Shown here in pieces: positions 1 through 11,205 of a DNA stretch of 64,000 nucleotides. Source of the stretch: Chamaea fasciata (lineage: Eukaryota; Chordata; Aves; Passeriformes; Sylviidae); NCBI GenBank assembly GCA_029207755.1, contig JARCOQ010000012.1, positions 23,547,740-23,611,739 on the forward strand, written 5' to 3'. The notes below the pieces were generated by a model. That model saw only the letters and a program-made list of their open reading frames with translations. It did not search any database and was not told the DNA's origin. Positions within the stretch are counted from its first letter, which is position 1. Every line of letters starts with the position of its first letter. The position numbers and the translations under genes were made by a program.

Positions 1-1933
1 CAAGAACATTTAATATAGAGGGCATTTCTTTACTGCTTTCAACATTGTTGATATTTAATGACCATAAATAGATGAAAATGCTTTATATTCAGCTCCTTTC
101 CCTGTGGAATTGAAAGTAGGTTAGAGATAAAAGTTTAGCAAATGTGGGAAATCAAGGCACAGAAAATTCTCAAAACCTTGTGCCTACAGGCTCAGACTTA
201 ACAACGAATACAGGGTTTGACTTGAGACCTTGGAAAAGTCTTCCAGATTTAGAGACAAGAGGCAAGAATGTGGATTTGTAGTTTAAGCAGAAACATGTTA
301 AGCTAGGTAGTGGAAAGCTTTCAAGTTTAAAGTTTAAGATGTAGAAGTAATTATAAAGGTAGTAAGAAGTTTTAAGGTGTAGTACTGTAGGTTTTTGTGT
401 CGTTATATGATTGGTTAAGGAAACCCGCACTGCGGCAAATTAAATAATTAAATAATAACTGCAAACAAAATAATTAACGATCGGGTTAAAGACACGAACA
501 ATCTTTGTGGCAGTAGTTTATTGGCTAATAAATCTTTTAATGGCTTTGTAACTAGAAATCTTGTGCCTACTGACTACTGACAACTGATGTGAAGACATTC
601 TCACCCTTCTAGGAAACTGAAGAAGATAAGAGCAATAAATCATGTTTTAACACATCCCTCAATAGTCCTGTCTCTCTTGCGTGATCCTGATAAGCAAACA
701 GTTTCTGAGGAATATTTTTGATCAATGTTGACCCTGACCTGGCACTTGGATAGAATTAAGAGAAAAATGTGCATATTTGCCATGCTTAAAGGCTGTATTA
801 TCTTGTCATATTGCTTCAAGAATATTTTCTGCTTTCCTTTTCCCTCTGTCATAACCTCCACTGTGGCATTATCTTTCTTTTCCTAAGAATAAGATGATTT
901 ACAATGTACATTTCCATTTATGAACCTATCCAAAATACATGAAAGCTCTCTGGAACCAGTAGTTCTGGCTGAGAAGAACAAAGGGAAGCTGGCACAGAGG
1001 AAAGCTGGCACTGTGCCCTCCTCAAAATCTGGTCATTTATTTAGAAGTTGAAACAAAAATTGTTGGGCCCTCAGCTCTCTTGAGAGGTTTAGATCTGTAG
1101 TGCTTTCACATTCACCAAAATTCTGTTTTGTCAGATTCAGTGTAGTTGTTTGAGTGTCTACTCTTCTTTCCCTCTGGGAGATAAGATTTGAGAGAAAAAG
1201 GCAAAGCAGGCCCAACTTAAAAGTAAACATAGATTTTTATTAACATACACACTAAAAGAAGAAAAGGAGAGGGGAAAAAATGAAACCTTCAAAATCCTTC
1301 TCTTCCCCTCCACAAGTGTTCGTTTTTCCACAAACAACATAGAGACAAAACCTGTGGTTTTCAGTCAGTTTCACCATTTGAATATAGTCTTTCATCAATT
1401 CTTTAGGAGAGGAGTCTCAGTTTACTGTGGAATTTTCCCCCACTGACAACCTAGAACAGTTCTCTTGTGGGTCTGAACTCACACAGAAACAGCCACCTGG
1501 GGAAATCTGCTTCCATGTGGTGTCCTCCCATTAGCAGTTTCCCAACCTGCTTACGGGTCATGGGAACTCAGGAATCTGGGGTATCACCTTTTAAAAATGA
1601 GCAACTCTAAAGGCAAAGAATTCTTCATCTCAAGGAACAGAGACATCTTCTCACTTCTTCACTGGTGCAGGGGGCTTCTCATCTCTCTCTGTTCAGGTAT
1701 CTCATGGGACCGCAAAAATCACAGACTAATGCACTATTACTCAGTCCCTCACAAACACCTTTGCCCCAAAATTTATAAATAAACAGTCATCTTCCCAAAT
1801 GTGTATTTTTTTCCCCATGATTTAAAGGATAACTTACCTATAGAGTTAATTTCCATGGCTCAATAAGAAGTCCAGTCAGGCAGCTCCTTCATCCTTCCTC
1901 TAATTAGTCTTTAACTTGCACTTTCCATCTGAC
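1..1933. other. AT-rich non-coding stretch with LTR-like traces
   Basis: No convincing gene is visible here. On the minus strand a TTTATT at about 516-521 reads as AATAAA. The sequence beside it (about 170-560, including a CCAAT-like ATTGGTT at 410-416) has the feel of a degraded avian LTR, but I could not define its ends or a target-site duplication. Around 1033-1340 there are only short chance ORFs rich in Leu, Phe and Ser. The LTR reading is an inference. Confidence 0.3.
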
Positions 1934-2684
1934 TGTTATGCTGGGTCTTCTCTATGTTCTCTCTCTTTTTCCCCTCTCTCTCTGGGAAGAGTTAAGTCTT
2001 GAAAGCTTCATGTGGCCAGGAAAGGGTAAAATCTACCCAGGCCTGCGGTGGTCGTGTGATCTCTGCCAGCTGTGGAAACTCAAAGCCCTGCCTACGGAGG
2101 ATGCTGGTGGATGCCTTCTTCTCCACCCCTTGATCTCATGGCGTGGGCCCACTTTGAGTTCCCCTCTGGGGCCCAGGGCAGGGGGAAAGAAGGATCCTAT
2201 CCTCCCCTGGGCCAGCAGCGCCAGCACCCAGGGCCAGGGCATGACCCTGCCACAGCCTGGCTCCAATCTCTGCCACGGCCCCTGGCACAGAGCCGGCACT
2301 GCCGAACTTCAGCACTGCTGCCAGCAGCCGGGGGAAACGGGGCTCAGCCGGCCTGGACCACTCCCCTGCAGGCAGCAGCTCCCAGAGGCCTGGCCGGGCC
2401 CAGACACCCTGGGGCAGCGGGGCCTAAGCCGGGCCTTCCTCAGCTGCCCACAGTGTTACCTGGTAGCCAGCTGGGAGAAAGAGAGAGACTTGAACACAAT
2501 CTCAGCTTTATATGGGTATTACCAAAAGTCGCATTCCATTTTCTCAGTGGTCAAACAGCATGCAAATAGCCTAAAACTGGCCCCTGGTAGGTCTCTGTCC
2601 TTTCCAAACAATCCTAGGGTCCTGAAAGGGCAATATTCCATATTCCTCTTTAACCAAAAAACCAAACTGTGTTAACCTATGACA
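1934..2684 (-). mobile_element. GC-rich LTR, probable solo LTR
   Basis: A block much richer in GC than its surroundings, bounded on the plus strand by TGTTATG (1934) and CTATGACA (2684), so on the minus strand it reads TGTCATAG...CATAACA, the TG...CA form of an LTR. A TATA-like ATATAAAG lies on the minus strand at about 2508-2515. The long plus-strand ORF across it (1938-2675) has no recognisable domain and follows from the GC-rich composition. I saw no clear target-site duplication, so the ends are approximate and the family is not named. Confidence 0.5.
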
Positions 2685-3274
2685 AGATCTTTCCCAACAC
2701 TTCCCATGAAACCTTCCCATAAATCATTCGGAGCTGTTCCTTTACCTACATTAGAAAGTTATTGGCAGTAATGACTCCTGAAAACAATAGATCAGACAGC
2801 AAAGAGAAAGATTCTACAGATCCTAAAAATTGGGATGGAGAAAAACTGTCCCTGTCTTCCAAAATTACTGGCTCAGGACACTTGATTTTTAGGCTTCCTA
2901 CATCAAGGCCTTTCAAAGAGGATGATATTCCCAGGGACTGGAAACAATGACTTCAAGGATTCTCAATTTACAGCAACAATATCACAGTCTGAGCTGAATG
3001 GCTTCATTTATATCACCTTCTCTCTTACCTTTATTCTAGATATGAGTCTAATTATGTTTAGCTTGGTTTAATAAGCTATATTTCTGCCTGGGGAGGATTC
3101 TTAATTTATTCCTCAGTCTTCAGAACTGACTACTTTATCTAGCAAGACCCTTTTGAAAGAAACAAAATTAAAGCTGCTTTAATTAAGTGCTTTCTATGGG
3201 AGAAGTGCAAACACACACAAACAGCCCAAATAAAAAAAAAAAAAAAACATATTAATTATTGCATGGATAAAAGT
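2685..3274. other. Non-coding stretch
   Basis: AT-rich sequence with short chance ORFs only. It contains an A homopolymer at about 3232-3247. Nothing recognisable. Confidence 0.5.
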
Positions 3275-3462
3275 GCTCTCTATGAGGATGGTGAGGCACT
3301 TCCATGTTGTCCAGAGAAGCTGTAGCTGTCCCTGTATCCCTGGAAGTGTTCCAGTCTAGGTTGGACAGGGCTTGGAGCAAGCTGGGATAGTGGAAATTGT
3401 TGAAACTAAATGATCTTTAAGGTTCCTTCTAACCCAAACCCTCTGGGATTCTGTGATTTTGC
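3275..3462 (+). repeat. CR1 LINE 3' end fragment
   Basis: The order of landmarks is typical of an avian CR1 3' end: a stretch resembling 'gaagctgt...ctgtatccctgg', then 'ggttggacagggcttggagcaa', then 'aaggttccttctaacccaaac' and a tail close to ATTCTGTGAT. It is diverged from the cleaner copies elsewhere in the window, so it is probably old and 5'-truncated. Confidence 0.8.
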
Positions 3463-3574
3463 TGCCATTCTATCTGAGAGCAAAGACTAGACCAAGATGA
3501 TCACAATGTGTGGCGGATGCTAACCCAGCCATACATTATCCAGCCACAAGGAAAAGATGACATATTATGTTAGA

Positions 3575-3900
3575 TGTTGTTGGTTGGAGACAGAAATGAA
3601 ACAAACTCACCACAGGACCTCAACAAACAGCTATGAGTTAAATATGGTTGCTCCTTTTATAGGGAGTTTGAATCTCCCTGGTTTAGATAGTTGATTGGTT
3701 GGGATCTCTCTCCACCCAGATCTCTGGCCATTGGTGTGTCTGCATCTAAGCTTGAACTGGGCTGGCTGAGAGTCTTTGCCTGAGTCCTAACACTGTTCAC
3801 TCATGGACCTGCCCATTGAACCAGGAGAGCCAAACTGGGTTTCCCATCATAGCCAGATTTATCTGTCCAACTACAGACTAGCTGTACTCCGACACTGACA
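3575..3900 (-). mobile_element. Diverged solo LTR, same family as the 63.2-kb LTR
   Basis: Plus-strand edges are TGTTGTTGGTTGGAGACAG (3575) and GACACTGACA (3900), giving TG...CA on the minus strand. The interior aligns by eye with 63197-63535: both have a TGTTGG...GGAGACAG start, a 'ttgattggtt' or 'tgattggtta' stretch, 'ctccaccca' and an ending with 'acagac..agctg'. This copy is more decayed, and its AATAAA equivalent is degenerate (CTTTTATAGG). No target-site duplication was recognised. Confidence 0.5.
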
Positions 3901-5030
3901 TACGGCACAGGAGATCAAGCAAAGTTCATCAGAAATCCAGCTAGAATTCTCCTAGATATTGGTGACATGGGTGTTTCACTGGGAGTGATCACAGCATAAA
4001 GATAAACAAAGTATCTTAAATGCTTCAATGATTTTCAGCTCTGTATGGATCTGTAAGCCAGACAAATACATAGCTGGATAAAAAGCTATGTACAATATAA
4101 TGTAGTTTAGAGCTAAAAGAGCTGCAAACATAGAACCCTCCAGTTTGAAGTGTCTATATATCATGTACATCACAGAGGAGGACAGAAGATCAAGGCAATG
4201 GGCTGAGTTACAGGAACAATGCTCAGAAGTTACTATAGAAAGACTTACCTTAAACCATATTTGTGTGCATCAAAAAAAATCAATTCCTTCTGTTCACCTG
4301 TTTTATGTTATTTTCCAAATGTTTTAGTGAAAGGCTTCAAGCTGAGAACTCCAGAGAACTGCAGCCTTAATAACTCCTAAGAGCATCACTACATTTTCAG
4401 CATGAATTTCAACATAGCCAAGACTTGTCCAGTCGGCAAGCTTCTCCCCAGTTTTAGGCAGTCATTGATTGATACCAAACTGCAAAGTTCCTTGATCCCC
4501 TTTCAGCTGTTTTCTGTCAGGAAAATTTGAAACAGAAAGAAAGGAAAGAGTAAGACTGTATTTGAAAACACTTTCATTTCCTCACTTTCATGTCTGACTG
4601 TGCTCTGTGCATTAAACAACATTCCAAAATGGTTTAGTCTCTCATTCTCTGATGAAAGAGGTCCTTATGTAGTTTTATATTTTTGTTCTGTATGAGGGAC
4701 CTTTATTTTTGTTTTATCTGTCACAATATACAAAACAAAGACAAAGAACATAAAGAACAAAAAGCAAGAATTGCAAAGCTCATTACAACCAGCTGCACTG
4801 TCTTTCTTGCACAAAATACATTTAAAAAGATATGGCTTTGAGATAAATATACCTTATAGATGTTTTCAGTGCCCCATTATACCAAAAGAACACAAGGTAG
4901 ATTACAAACATGACAGGACTTAAAAACTAAATCTTTTGACAAGCCTGACTTGCACATAACTGTGAGATTAGCAAAAAGTTAAAAAAATGTTTTTCAATTA
5001 TCTTTATTTTTTAGTTTTCTAAGCACTGAC
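3901..5030. other. Non-coding AT-rich stretch
   Basis: Only short chance ORFs are present. No exon signals or repeat signature that I recognise. Confidence 0.5.
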
Positions 5031-5522
5031 TGTCATGGCGGACACAGTCCCGTCCTCAGGTAATCAGCTCGTGTGCTCCCTCAGTCTGCCAGGTCTCCAG
5101 GTTCTTCACAAGGACCAGTGGGCGTGCTATAAACGAGGCCGTAGATCTGATATTGGTAAAAAAAATGGCCAATTGTTTATTGAAACAAAATGACTCCTGG
5201 AACAACAAAAAAGCTGGGCTAGTCCCAAACTCTTTACAACAAGCCAGAGTACCAAGGTATGTATAATACTATACTGGCCTCCCCCCTTTAGGAAACACTG
5301 TCCTTCAGGGAAAAGGTGCTCCCCCAGACCATCAGTCTCTTTTCAGTGGATTTAGGATCCTTGAGGTGATTGGCTCATTCTCTAGGGTGTTACTTGTCCT
5401 TAGCAAGAGCTCTTCTGGACCCATCATTCCCTCCCGCCTTCGAATGATTGGCCAACTGTGTTCACCAATTATGACCTGGAGTAATGGTCTGATCCAGAGT
5501 CTTCTGTGGAGGAAGAAAGACA
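5031..5522 (-). mobile_element. 3' LTR of the minus-strand provirus
   Basis: On the minus strand it begins TGTCTTTC directly after the polypurine/G tract and ends CCATGACA, so it has TG...CA ends with a TGTC/GACA inverted repeat. Length is 492 bp. TTTATT at 5176-5181 is an AATAAA polyadenylation signal on the minus strand. A TATA-like TATAGTATTATAC reads at about 5257-5269. Its position right after a polypurine tract supports a 3' LTR. Its sequence does not match the LTR at 11206-11861. Confidence 0.7.
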
Positions 5523-5566
5523 CCCCCCCCCCCCCCCCCCCGCTTTCCCCTTTCTTTCTCTCTCTG
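5523..5566 (-). promoter_or_regulatory. Polypurine tract with 19-base homopolymer
   Basis: The plus strand is almost wholly pyrimidine and includes a C run from 5523 to 5541. On the minus strand this is an A/G-rich tract ending in G residues immediately before the TG of the LTR, where plus-strand priming would start. The long G run has probably expanded since insertion. Confidence 0.6.
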
Positions 5567-5639
5567 GCATTAGCATTAGAAAGCATTGTCAATACTGTAA
5601 CCTCTTCACTCATACAATCATACACATTTTCTAACTATT

Positions 5640-5685
5640 CAGAACTTGCAGTGACAACTATACAGAACTTGCAGTGACAACCCAT
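5640..5685 (+). repeat. Two-copy 23-bp tandem duplication
   Basis: The segment 'agaacttgcagtgacaac' occurs at 5641 and again at 5664, a 23-bp period, between the integrase end and the polypurine tract of the minus-strand provirus. Confidence 0.8.
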
Positions 5686-5781
5686 ACAAAGTTGCGAATG
5701 GAAATGAACTTATAAGATACATACATATACCCCCACAACTAACAAAGGTCTAACTTTAAACATTTATGACAGGCACTCCTT

Positions 5782-6400
5782 CTATCTGTACTTTCCATTT
5801 TGTTGAAAGTGTCTCAAGACTGGCGGGTTTAAATCTTCAAATGAACAGTTCAACATGTTAATAGTGAAGAGTGCTCTGCTCAGCTGGATTGATAGACTCT
5901 CGACTTGGGGCTCTTCCCTCTGTTGTTCCAGGACCCTTTTTAGTGTCTGGTGGATCCTTTTGATCACGGCTTGGCCTTTTGGGGAGTAGGGGATGCCCTT
6001 TTTATGTTCTACTCCCCACTGCTGCAGGAATTCCCCAAAGGCCTTGGAGGCATAGGTGGGCCCGTTGTCTGTTTTGATGACCTTGGGGATCCCCAGGATG
6101 GAGAAGGCCTGCACAAGGTGTTTTTGGGCATCAGTTGACTTCTCCCCTGCGTAGGTGGAAGCATATACTGCCCCGGAGAAAAAGGCACACCTTTTTTTGC
6201 CACATCTCACAGCTATTGAGACCCATAGGGTTTATTCCAGAACCTAGGGATGGGATGGCATGCCTTTGGCAGTTTGGACATGTAGCCACAATTGCCTTGG
6301 CTTGATCCCTCCTCAGATAGTACTGACGGATCAGCCCAGGCACGTTTTGGTGAAATCACTGGTGACTTAACTTGGCTTGTTGGAAAACGTTTGGAAGGTT
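5782..6400 (-). pseudogene. Retroviral integrase remnant
   Basis: Integrase joins viral DNA to host DNA. The N-terminal zinc domain is visible as HQ-stop-FH and then CPNC (about 6370-6270), so an in-frame stop interrupts the HHCC region. The core follows: SGAVYASTYAGEKST, then IKTDNGPTYAS with the second catalytic Asp, then GIPYSPKGQAVIKRIHQTLK. In this family the residue after 'QAV(V/I)' is the catalytic Glu, but here it is Lys (codon 5958-5960). Between the 'CEMWQ' stretch and 'FSGAVYA' about 20-25 residues usual for the family are missing. They include the first catalytic Asp, and the reading frame changes there. The last open part ends at 5782. Clearly inactive. Confidence 0.85.
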
Positions 6401-7200
6401 GGCCATTTCAGCCAGAGCCACAAGGGCATCTGCCCTCCTGTTACCTTCAGCTATGAACCCAGACAGGTCTGTATGTAACCGGAACGTGCATCATGTAGAA
6501 GGGTTGCTCTCAGTGGGAGACTAGATACACTAATTTCAAGAGCAACTCAAAGAGGCGTGTGTTAGAGACCTCCTTTAAGATAAAGTTCTCTGCCCTGGAT
6601 ACTAGTCCTGCTACATAAGCCAAACCAGTCACCAAATTAAAGGGTTCGGGAAACCTTTCAAAAGCTCTGATGACTGCAGCCAACTCAGCAACTTGAGAGG
6701 AACCTTCCACCTCTTCAACATCAGCCTCCCACTGCTGAGTCTGAGGATCCCTCCAAGTCACCACTGACTTGTGAGATGCTCCGGATGTGTCTGTGAATAC
6801 GGTCAGGGCTTTCAAAAGCTTCTGACTTCGGTTTTCTTTCAGCACTAACTTGAATTCCACATTGAATAATTTGTGGGCTGGACGATGAATCCGAATTTCG
6901 GCTGTGTAGCTATCCAGGGCGAATTGGAATGCCTCATTCTCCTGAAGCAAAAGCTCCAATGCTTCCTTTGTTAATGGACCTGTACTGAGTTTGATCGGCA
7001 GGTGGATGCACACAAAGTTGTACCCTGCCAGTTCCCCTATCCTGGCCTTCCTGATTAGCTGCACCACCAGCTCTTGTGGCTTTGTTATAGTCTTGGACTG
7101 GTGGTGACTTAGGAACACCCATTCTACGATCCCTCTGGTCCTTGTCCTTCCTGCTACCCTCATCCCACCGGAATTATCATCCCATGGAGGTGTGGCAGTC
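6400..7200 (-). pseudogene. RT connection and RNase H remnant
   Basis: An open frame of 217 codons (7163-6510) covers the connection and most of RNase H, which degrades the RNA strand during reverse transcription. Visible pieces are FTDTSGASHKS (first acidic residue), SSQVAELAAVIRAF (Glu), and VTGLAYVAGLV, where the family has Asp and this copy has Gly (codon 6624-6626). After 6510 the frame shifts, and GNRRADALV with the last catalytic Asp is read in another frame at about 6450. One missing metal ligand and the frameshift imply loss of activity. Confidence 0.8.
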
Positions 7201-8157
7201 TCCCAAGCAAAATGAACTTAAATGGAAGATCTGGCAGACACCGATGTTCCTGCCTTGATGTCAGCATTGCCTGAACTTTCTCCAAGGCTAGTTTTTCTTC
7301 TTGGGTCAACATTCTGGGAGAACTCAGCTACTCCTCCCCCCTCAACAAATTGAAAAGGGGGGCTGGGTTTTCTGTGGTGATACCCAGCCAAGGCCTGACC
7401 CAATTCAAAGACCCACGCAGCTGGTGGAGGTCTTCAGCTTGTCCCATATAGCCAATCTATGTGGAACAGTGATTCTGCGGTTCATCTCCAGGCCCAGATA
7501 CCTCCAAGGGGGCGTTCATTTAATCTTCTCCTTCTGGAGATCAAATCCTGCAGCAACCAAAGCATCAACTGTCAGTGCAAGCATGTAAGAAAGCATGTTG
7601 TTGTTGGGCGCACAAATGAAGGCATAATCCATATAATGCAGGATAATGGCCTCCCCAGCTTGGGCACGCACTGGGGACAGCAGGGAGGTACATACCACTG
7701 GCAGATAGTGGGAGAGTTCTTCATACCCTGGGGAAGAATGCTCCAGTGGTATTGCCTCCTGGAACCTCCTCGATTGATGACAGGAATCGGGAAAGCGAAA
7801 CATCTAAGGAAATCTGAAAAAATCAATATTTGATATCAATTACAACCAAATTCCAGTTGTGGGGAGCATTGATGGGGAAGGCATCCCTGGCTGAAGAGAT
7901 CCAATGTCTTCAATCACACTGGTAATTTGGCAGAGATCGTGAAGGAGCCGCCACTTGTCCTTCTCCGACTTCTTGATAACGAAAACTGGGGAATTCCAAG
8001 GGCTGGTGGTCTCAAAAATATTGTCTTTAGCTAGTTGCTCCCCTACAAGCTCCTCAAGCACCTGTAATTTTTCTTGACTCAGTGGCCACTGCTCTACCCA
8101 TACTGGCGAATCTGTTTTCCAATTCAGCTTTTGGGTAGGGCGCTTCTCAGTGGCCAC
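7200..8157 (-). pseudogene. Reverse transcriptase remnant
   Basis: The start reads PVWVEQWPLSQEKLQ, then SPWNSPVFVIKKSEKDKWRL, which are typical RT fingers motifs. Motif A is seen as LVVIDIK at about 7850, followed by a stop. The palm continues as LPQGMKNSPTICQWYV in a second frame, and the catalytic box reads ILHYMDYAF in a third. The second Asp of the usual Y-M-D-D is Tyr (codon 7624-7626). The thumb/connection boundary is near 7200-7330. At least two frameshifts plus stops and the changed catalytic box show that it is dead. Confidence 0.85.
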
Positions 8158-8246
8158 TCTGAAAAATCCTGTGGCGTTTTTGGAATGTCAATCTTCACCC
8201 CCCATTGTGACGTGAGGTCTCTTCTCCAGAGGGTTTCCTTATAATT

Positions 8247-8591
8247 TTAAACAAACAGGAGTAAGCTCACCAATTGCCCATCCAGCCTTTCCATCTGTAC
8301 AGTGCTCTTCGACTGTTGGCCAGTTGAACACCCCTGAACTGTCCCAGACACATGTTGCAGCTCCCAATGTGATGGCCATTTCCCAGAGGGAAGGATTGTC
8401 GTGTCTGCCCCTGTGTCTAAAAGGCCCTCAAGGTACTGGTATTCACCATCCTGACGGACCCCACACCCTATCATGGGCTTGTCCTCACCCATTACTTCTG
8501 CCCAATATACACTTGGTGACATCTCCCAGGTCTTTCTGTATTGTTCTGGCATTGGAAGGGCCTGGGCAGGAAGAGGGGCAGATAGACACAA
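8247..8591 (-). pseudogene. Retroviral aspartic protease, open fragment
   Basis: A 114-codon open stretch includes PMIGCGVRQDGEYQYLEG followed by LLDTGADTTIL, the aspartic protease active-site signature, intact here. This enzyme cleaves Gag and Pol. The usual flap and C-terminal Gly-Arg-(Asp/Asn) motif are not evident before the stop at 8247, so it is probably truncated or shifted. The 400 bp between this fragment and the zinc knuckle does not show a recognisable dUTPase, unlike the other provirus in this window. Confidence 0.75.
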
Positions 8592-9020
8592 TGCAACGTG
8601 AGGACGAATTGCTCCGGATCCGATGGAATGAGTCCTGGGAGAACCTCAGCCTCACATGGGGTATGTTTTGTTTTGTTTCCCCAACTACAGCATGCTTACA
8701 TCCAATCCGGTAGAAGTTCCCAAGACAAGTCAGGTCTGCAGAGACTCAATGCCAGTCTTGAGCCTTTAAAATTAGACTCTCTGTGAGTTCTAGCCTGAAA
8801 GATTCATAAAAGTCTCTGGTGATTAGTAATTCCAGTGGCCTTTGTGACTTTTTATCAACTGGGTCTCTGTCGTTCCTTCCCATCTCTGTCTGCCCCATTT
8901 TTATCAGCATGTGAGGCAGACCCATGCTCTCCTCCTAGTTTTTTCATTCCTTGGCAGCATCCCGCTGCTCCTGTCCTTTGGGGGCAGAGCTGTGCGCCCC
9001 TTAGTTCCTGGGTTTCTTTT

Positions 9021-9710
9021 TCAGTATGAACAGTTCTTTGCCATGTGTCCCCTCCCTCTGCAGTTAAAACATATCATTGGGCTCCATGGTTGTGTGTCAG
9101 GTGCTGCTGCGACCGCAACTTTTTGAAGTCCTTTACTGGAGTCTGCAGGTCTTCGAACATTGGCACATTTCATGTAGGCCTCTACCATTAAGTCTAGAGT
9201 TGGCGGTGGGTCGAGCAGGAGACTTTGAATTATCTTCCAGCAGTCCTCATTGGCATTTGTCTGGGTGACTGCAGTAATGACATCCAACTGAGCTATCCTG
9301 TTCTCCACCTGACTCTCAACTGCCATGTGGAGGCATTCCATGAACCCTACAAAAGACTCAGAAGGAGCCTACTTTATGGAGACAAAACTAAGTGTTGGAA
9401 CTGCAGAGGGCAGGGTAATAAAAGCTTTCTCAGCAGTCTGTTTGATCTCTTCCAGAACAAGCATAGGAATCCCTTCTGCCTGCTTGCTAGCTTCAGCACA
9501 TTCTCACTCGCTGCACAAGTGGTTAAAGGTGATGGCCTGATTGTGCATATCAACTGCGCACTGTGGATTCTGCCAAAGCTGAGGAAGGATGTCACGCAGC
9601 AGTCTTTTCCATGCTCTTTCCCATAGGAGATACTCGGTGGCAACCAAGAGGCATGAAAACAAATCCCGAAGATCATGCGGGACCAACACATTTGAAGAGA
9701 AAGCAGCCAT
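9021..9710 (-). pseudogene. gag capsid and nucleocapsid remnant
   Basis: Capsid begins near FSSNVLVPHDLRDLFSCLL and continues with ATEYLLWERAWKRLLRD and HNQAITFNHLC, typical class II capsid wording. The same frame is interrupted by TGA near 9504 and TAG near 9368, then continues through AVTQTNANEDCWKIIQSLL to a zinc knuckle CFNCRGRGHMAKNC (about 9030-9072) of C-X2-C-X4-H-X4-C form, which would bind RNA. A second knuckle, usual in betaretroviruses, was not found. The proline/serine-rich region upstream is in a different frame, so a frameshift lies between 9775 and 9710. Confidence 0.85.
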
Positions 9711-9774
9711 TAAGAGGCCTTTAAAATATTTGCTTTCTCACCCGAACTCTTTCTGAGCTTTGAAGAGTTCCTTT

Positions 9775-10735
9775 TTATTCCAATGGGAGAAAGGCTCCCA
9801 CTGGGGGTATTGGTGCCCCCCCACCACATTGTAACACAACTGGGGCAGCAGTGAGAATGGCCCTCTGTTCCTGATTCTGAACCTCAACCTTGTCACTCCC
9901 AGTTTCTACACCGTGGGAACCAGAAGGAGGGGTGTGGGAACTGAAAGTAGGAAGAGGGGGATGGGCACTGGAGGCCTGGGAGGAATTGGGGGCAGTGTAA
10001 CAACCAGAGGAGGTGGAGTTTGAGGATGACATCGTGGGAAAAGGCATGGTAATCGAAGGAGGAGACACCGCAGAAGAGGAGGAACTGAGGGAGGAGTTAG
10101 GGGACAGGATGGGTTCAGAGGTGTGGGGTCGAAAGGGATTCTGAGATGAAGAAGCCCAAGAGGGAGACCCATTCTGAGTCTTCTGGGGGCCATTTTGAGA
10201 ACTTTCCCAGAGGTCTAAGAACCGAACCGAGGGCTTCAAAACTAGGGAAAACAGGTTCTGGGAAGGGTCCCAAGCGACCGGTGCCCGGCCCCCTGGGCAA
10301 GGGTACCAAGAGGGCTAAGGGGAGCCAGGCAATCGGTAGTTCTCCTGTGCTCTTTCACAGTTTGCTCCCCACAGACCTCCTGGCTTGGGGGATAATGACT
10401 TGGGCCTGAGGGAAGGGGAAACTTGGGAAGATTGCCTTGGCCCTTCTTTCATTCTCTTACTTTCAGTCAGTGCATTCCAAATCACAAGGCTTAGATGAAT
10501 CAATTTATCCCATGAAGTGTCCACTTTACCGGCCAATTCATTAAATTCACAACCAATCTGATCCCAAAAGGGGATGGTCTGCACCTCAGTTAGGGACACT
10601 TGGGGAAAATGAAAGAACAGCCAACAAATCAATCTCTTTAACAAACCCTTTGAGAACACTTTCCCCCCACCCTCTAGGAAGCCCCCAACTGGGTAATAAA
10701 CTCCTCTCTGCTGTGCAGTCAGTTTAGCACCGATA
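9775..10735 (-). pseudogene. gag matrix and Pro/Ser-rich region remnant
   Basis: Matrix is recognised by GLLKRLICWLFFHFP and then TIPFWDQIGCEFNELAG, the helical wording of betaretroviral matrix proteins, which direct Gag to membranes. Reading upstream, the frame reaches IGAKLTAQQRGVYY, where the codon in the expected start position is ATC (10732-10734), so the start codon seems lost. One in-frame stop lies near 10314. The second half (10239-9775) is a Ser/Pro/Thr-rich stretch such as PNSSLSSSSSAVSPPS, as found between matrix and capsid. Confidence 0.75.
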
Positions 10736-11186
10736 GCTGGTTAACCAGCACAAACAGCACAGCAAAAATCCACCCCCTGATGTGGTCAAAGGCAAAAAAA
10801 TGAACAGAATATAAGGGTCCAGGAACCAGCAACTGCAGACAGGGCTAACACATAGACCCTGCACAACAGGCAGCCACAACTCTCTCTCCCTCACTCCGGG
10901 TAGAATCACACGCCCTTCTCACACAGCTGTACAGCACACACAACACAAAATCCTCTGAGTGCCTCACAGCAACTCACCAATCTGGTCCTGGACAAGCCAC
11001 ATCAGAGGTCCTCTGCCTGGAAGCAGCCCTCCTGGTGCTGTGAAGGGTTATTGCATCCACTCTCAGAGTGCAACTGGACAGAAGTCAGTCTGCTACTACT
11101 GAGGCAGCTGATGGCCAAGACTTCTCACTCCACAAATCCGAGGAGCACAGTCCTTCCATACATGGGATCCAGTGACCAAAGGGGGG
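10736..11186 (-). other. 5' untranslated leader of the provirus
   Basis: About 450 bp between primer binding site and gag on the minus strand. It should hold the packaging signal and splice donor, but I cannot point to either. No ORF of note. Confidence 0.5.
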
Positions 11187-11204
11187 CCCACATTGGGCGC
11201 CAAG
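11187..11204 (-). promoter_or_regulatory. Primer binding site, tRNA-Lys type
   Basis: The minus strand reads TGGCGCCCAATGTGGGCC, which differs at two of 18 positions from the site used by tRNA-Lys(1,2)-primed betaretroviruses. It lies one base beyond the LTR end. This fixes the minus orientation and marks the adjoining LTR as a 5' LTR. Confidence 0.8.
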
Positions 11205-11205
11205 C

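Noticed and set aside
1938..2675. 245-codon open frame on the plus strand, with overlapping 165-codon frame
   Set aside because: It lies wholly inside a GC-rich LTR, has no recognisable domain, and overlapping frames on both strands are also open, which points to composition and not to a gene.
5332..5677. ORFs with poly-Gly or poly-Pro runs on both strands
   Set aside because: They arise from the 19-base C run and lie across the LTR and polypurine tract. No env signature is present.
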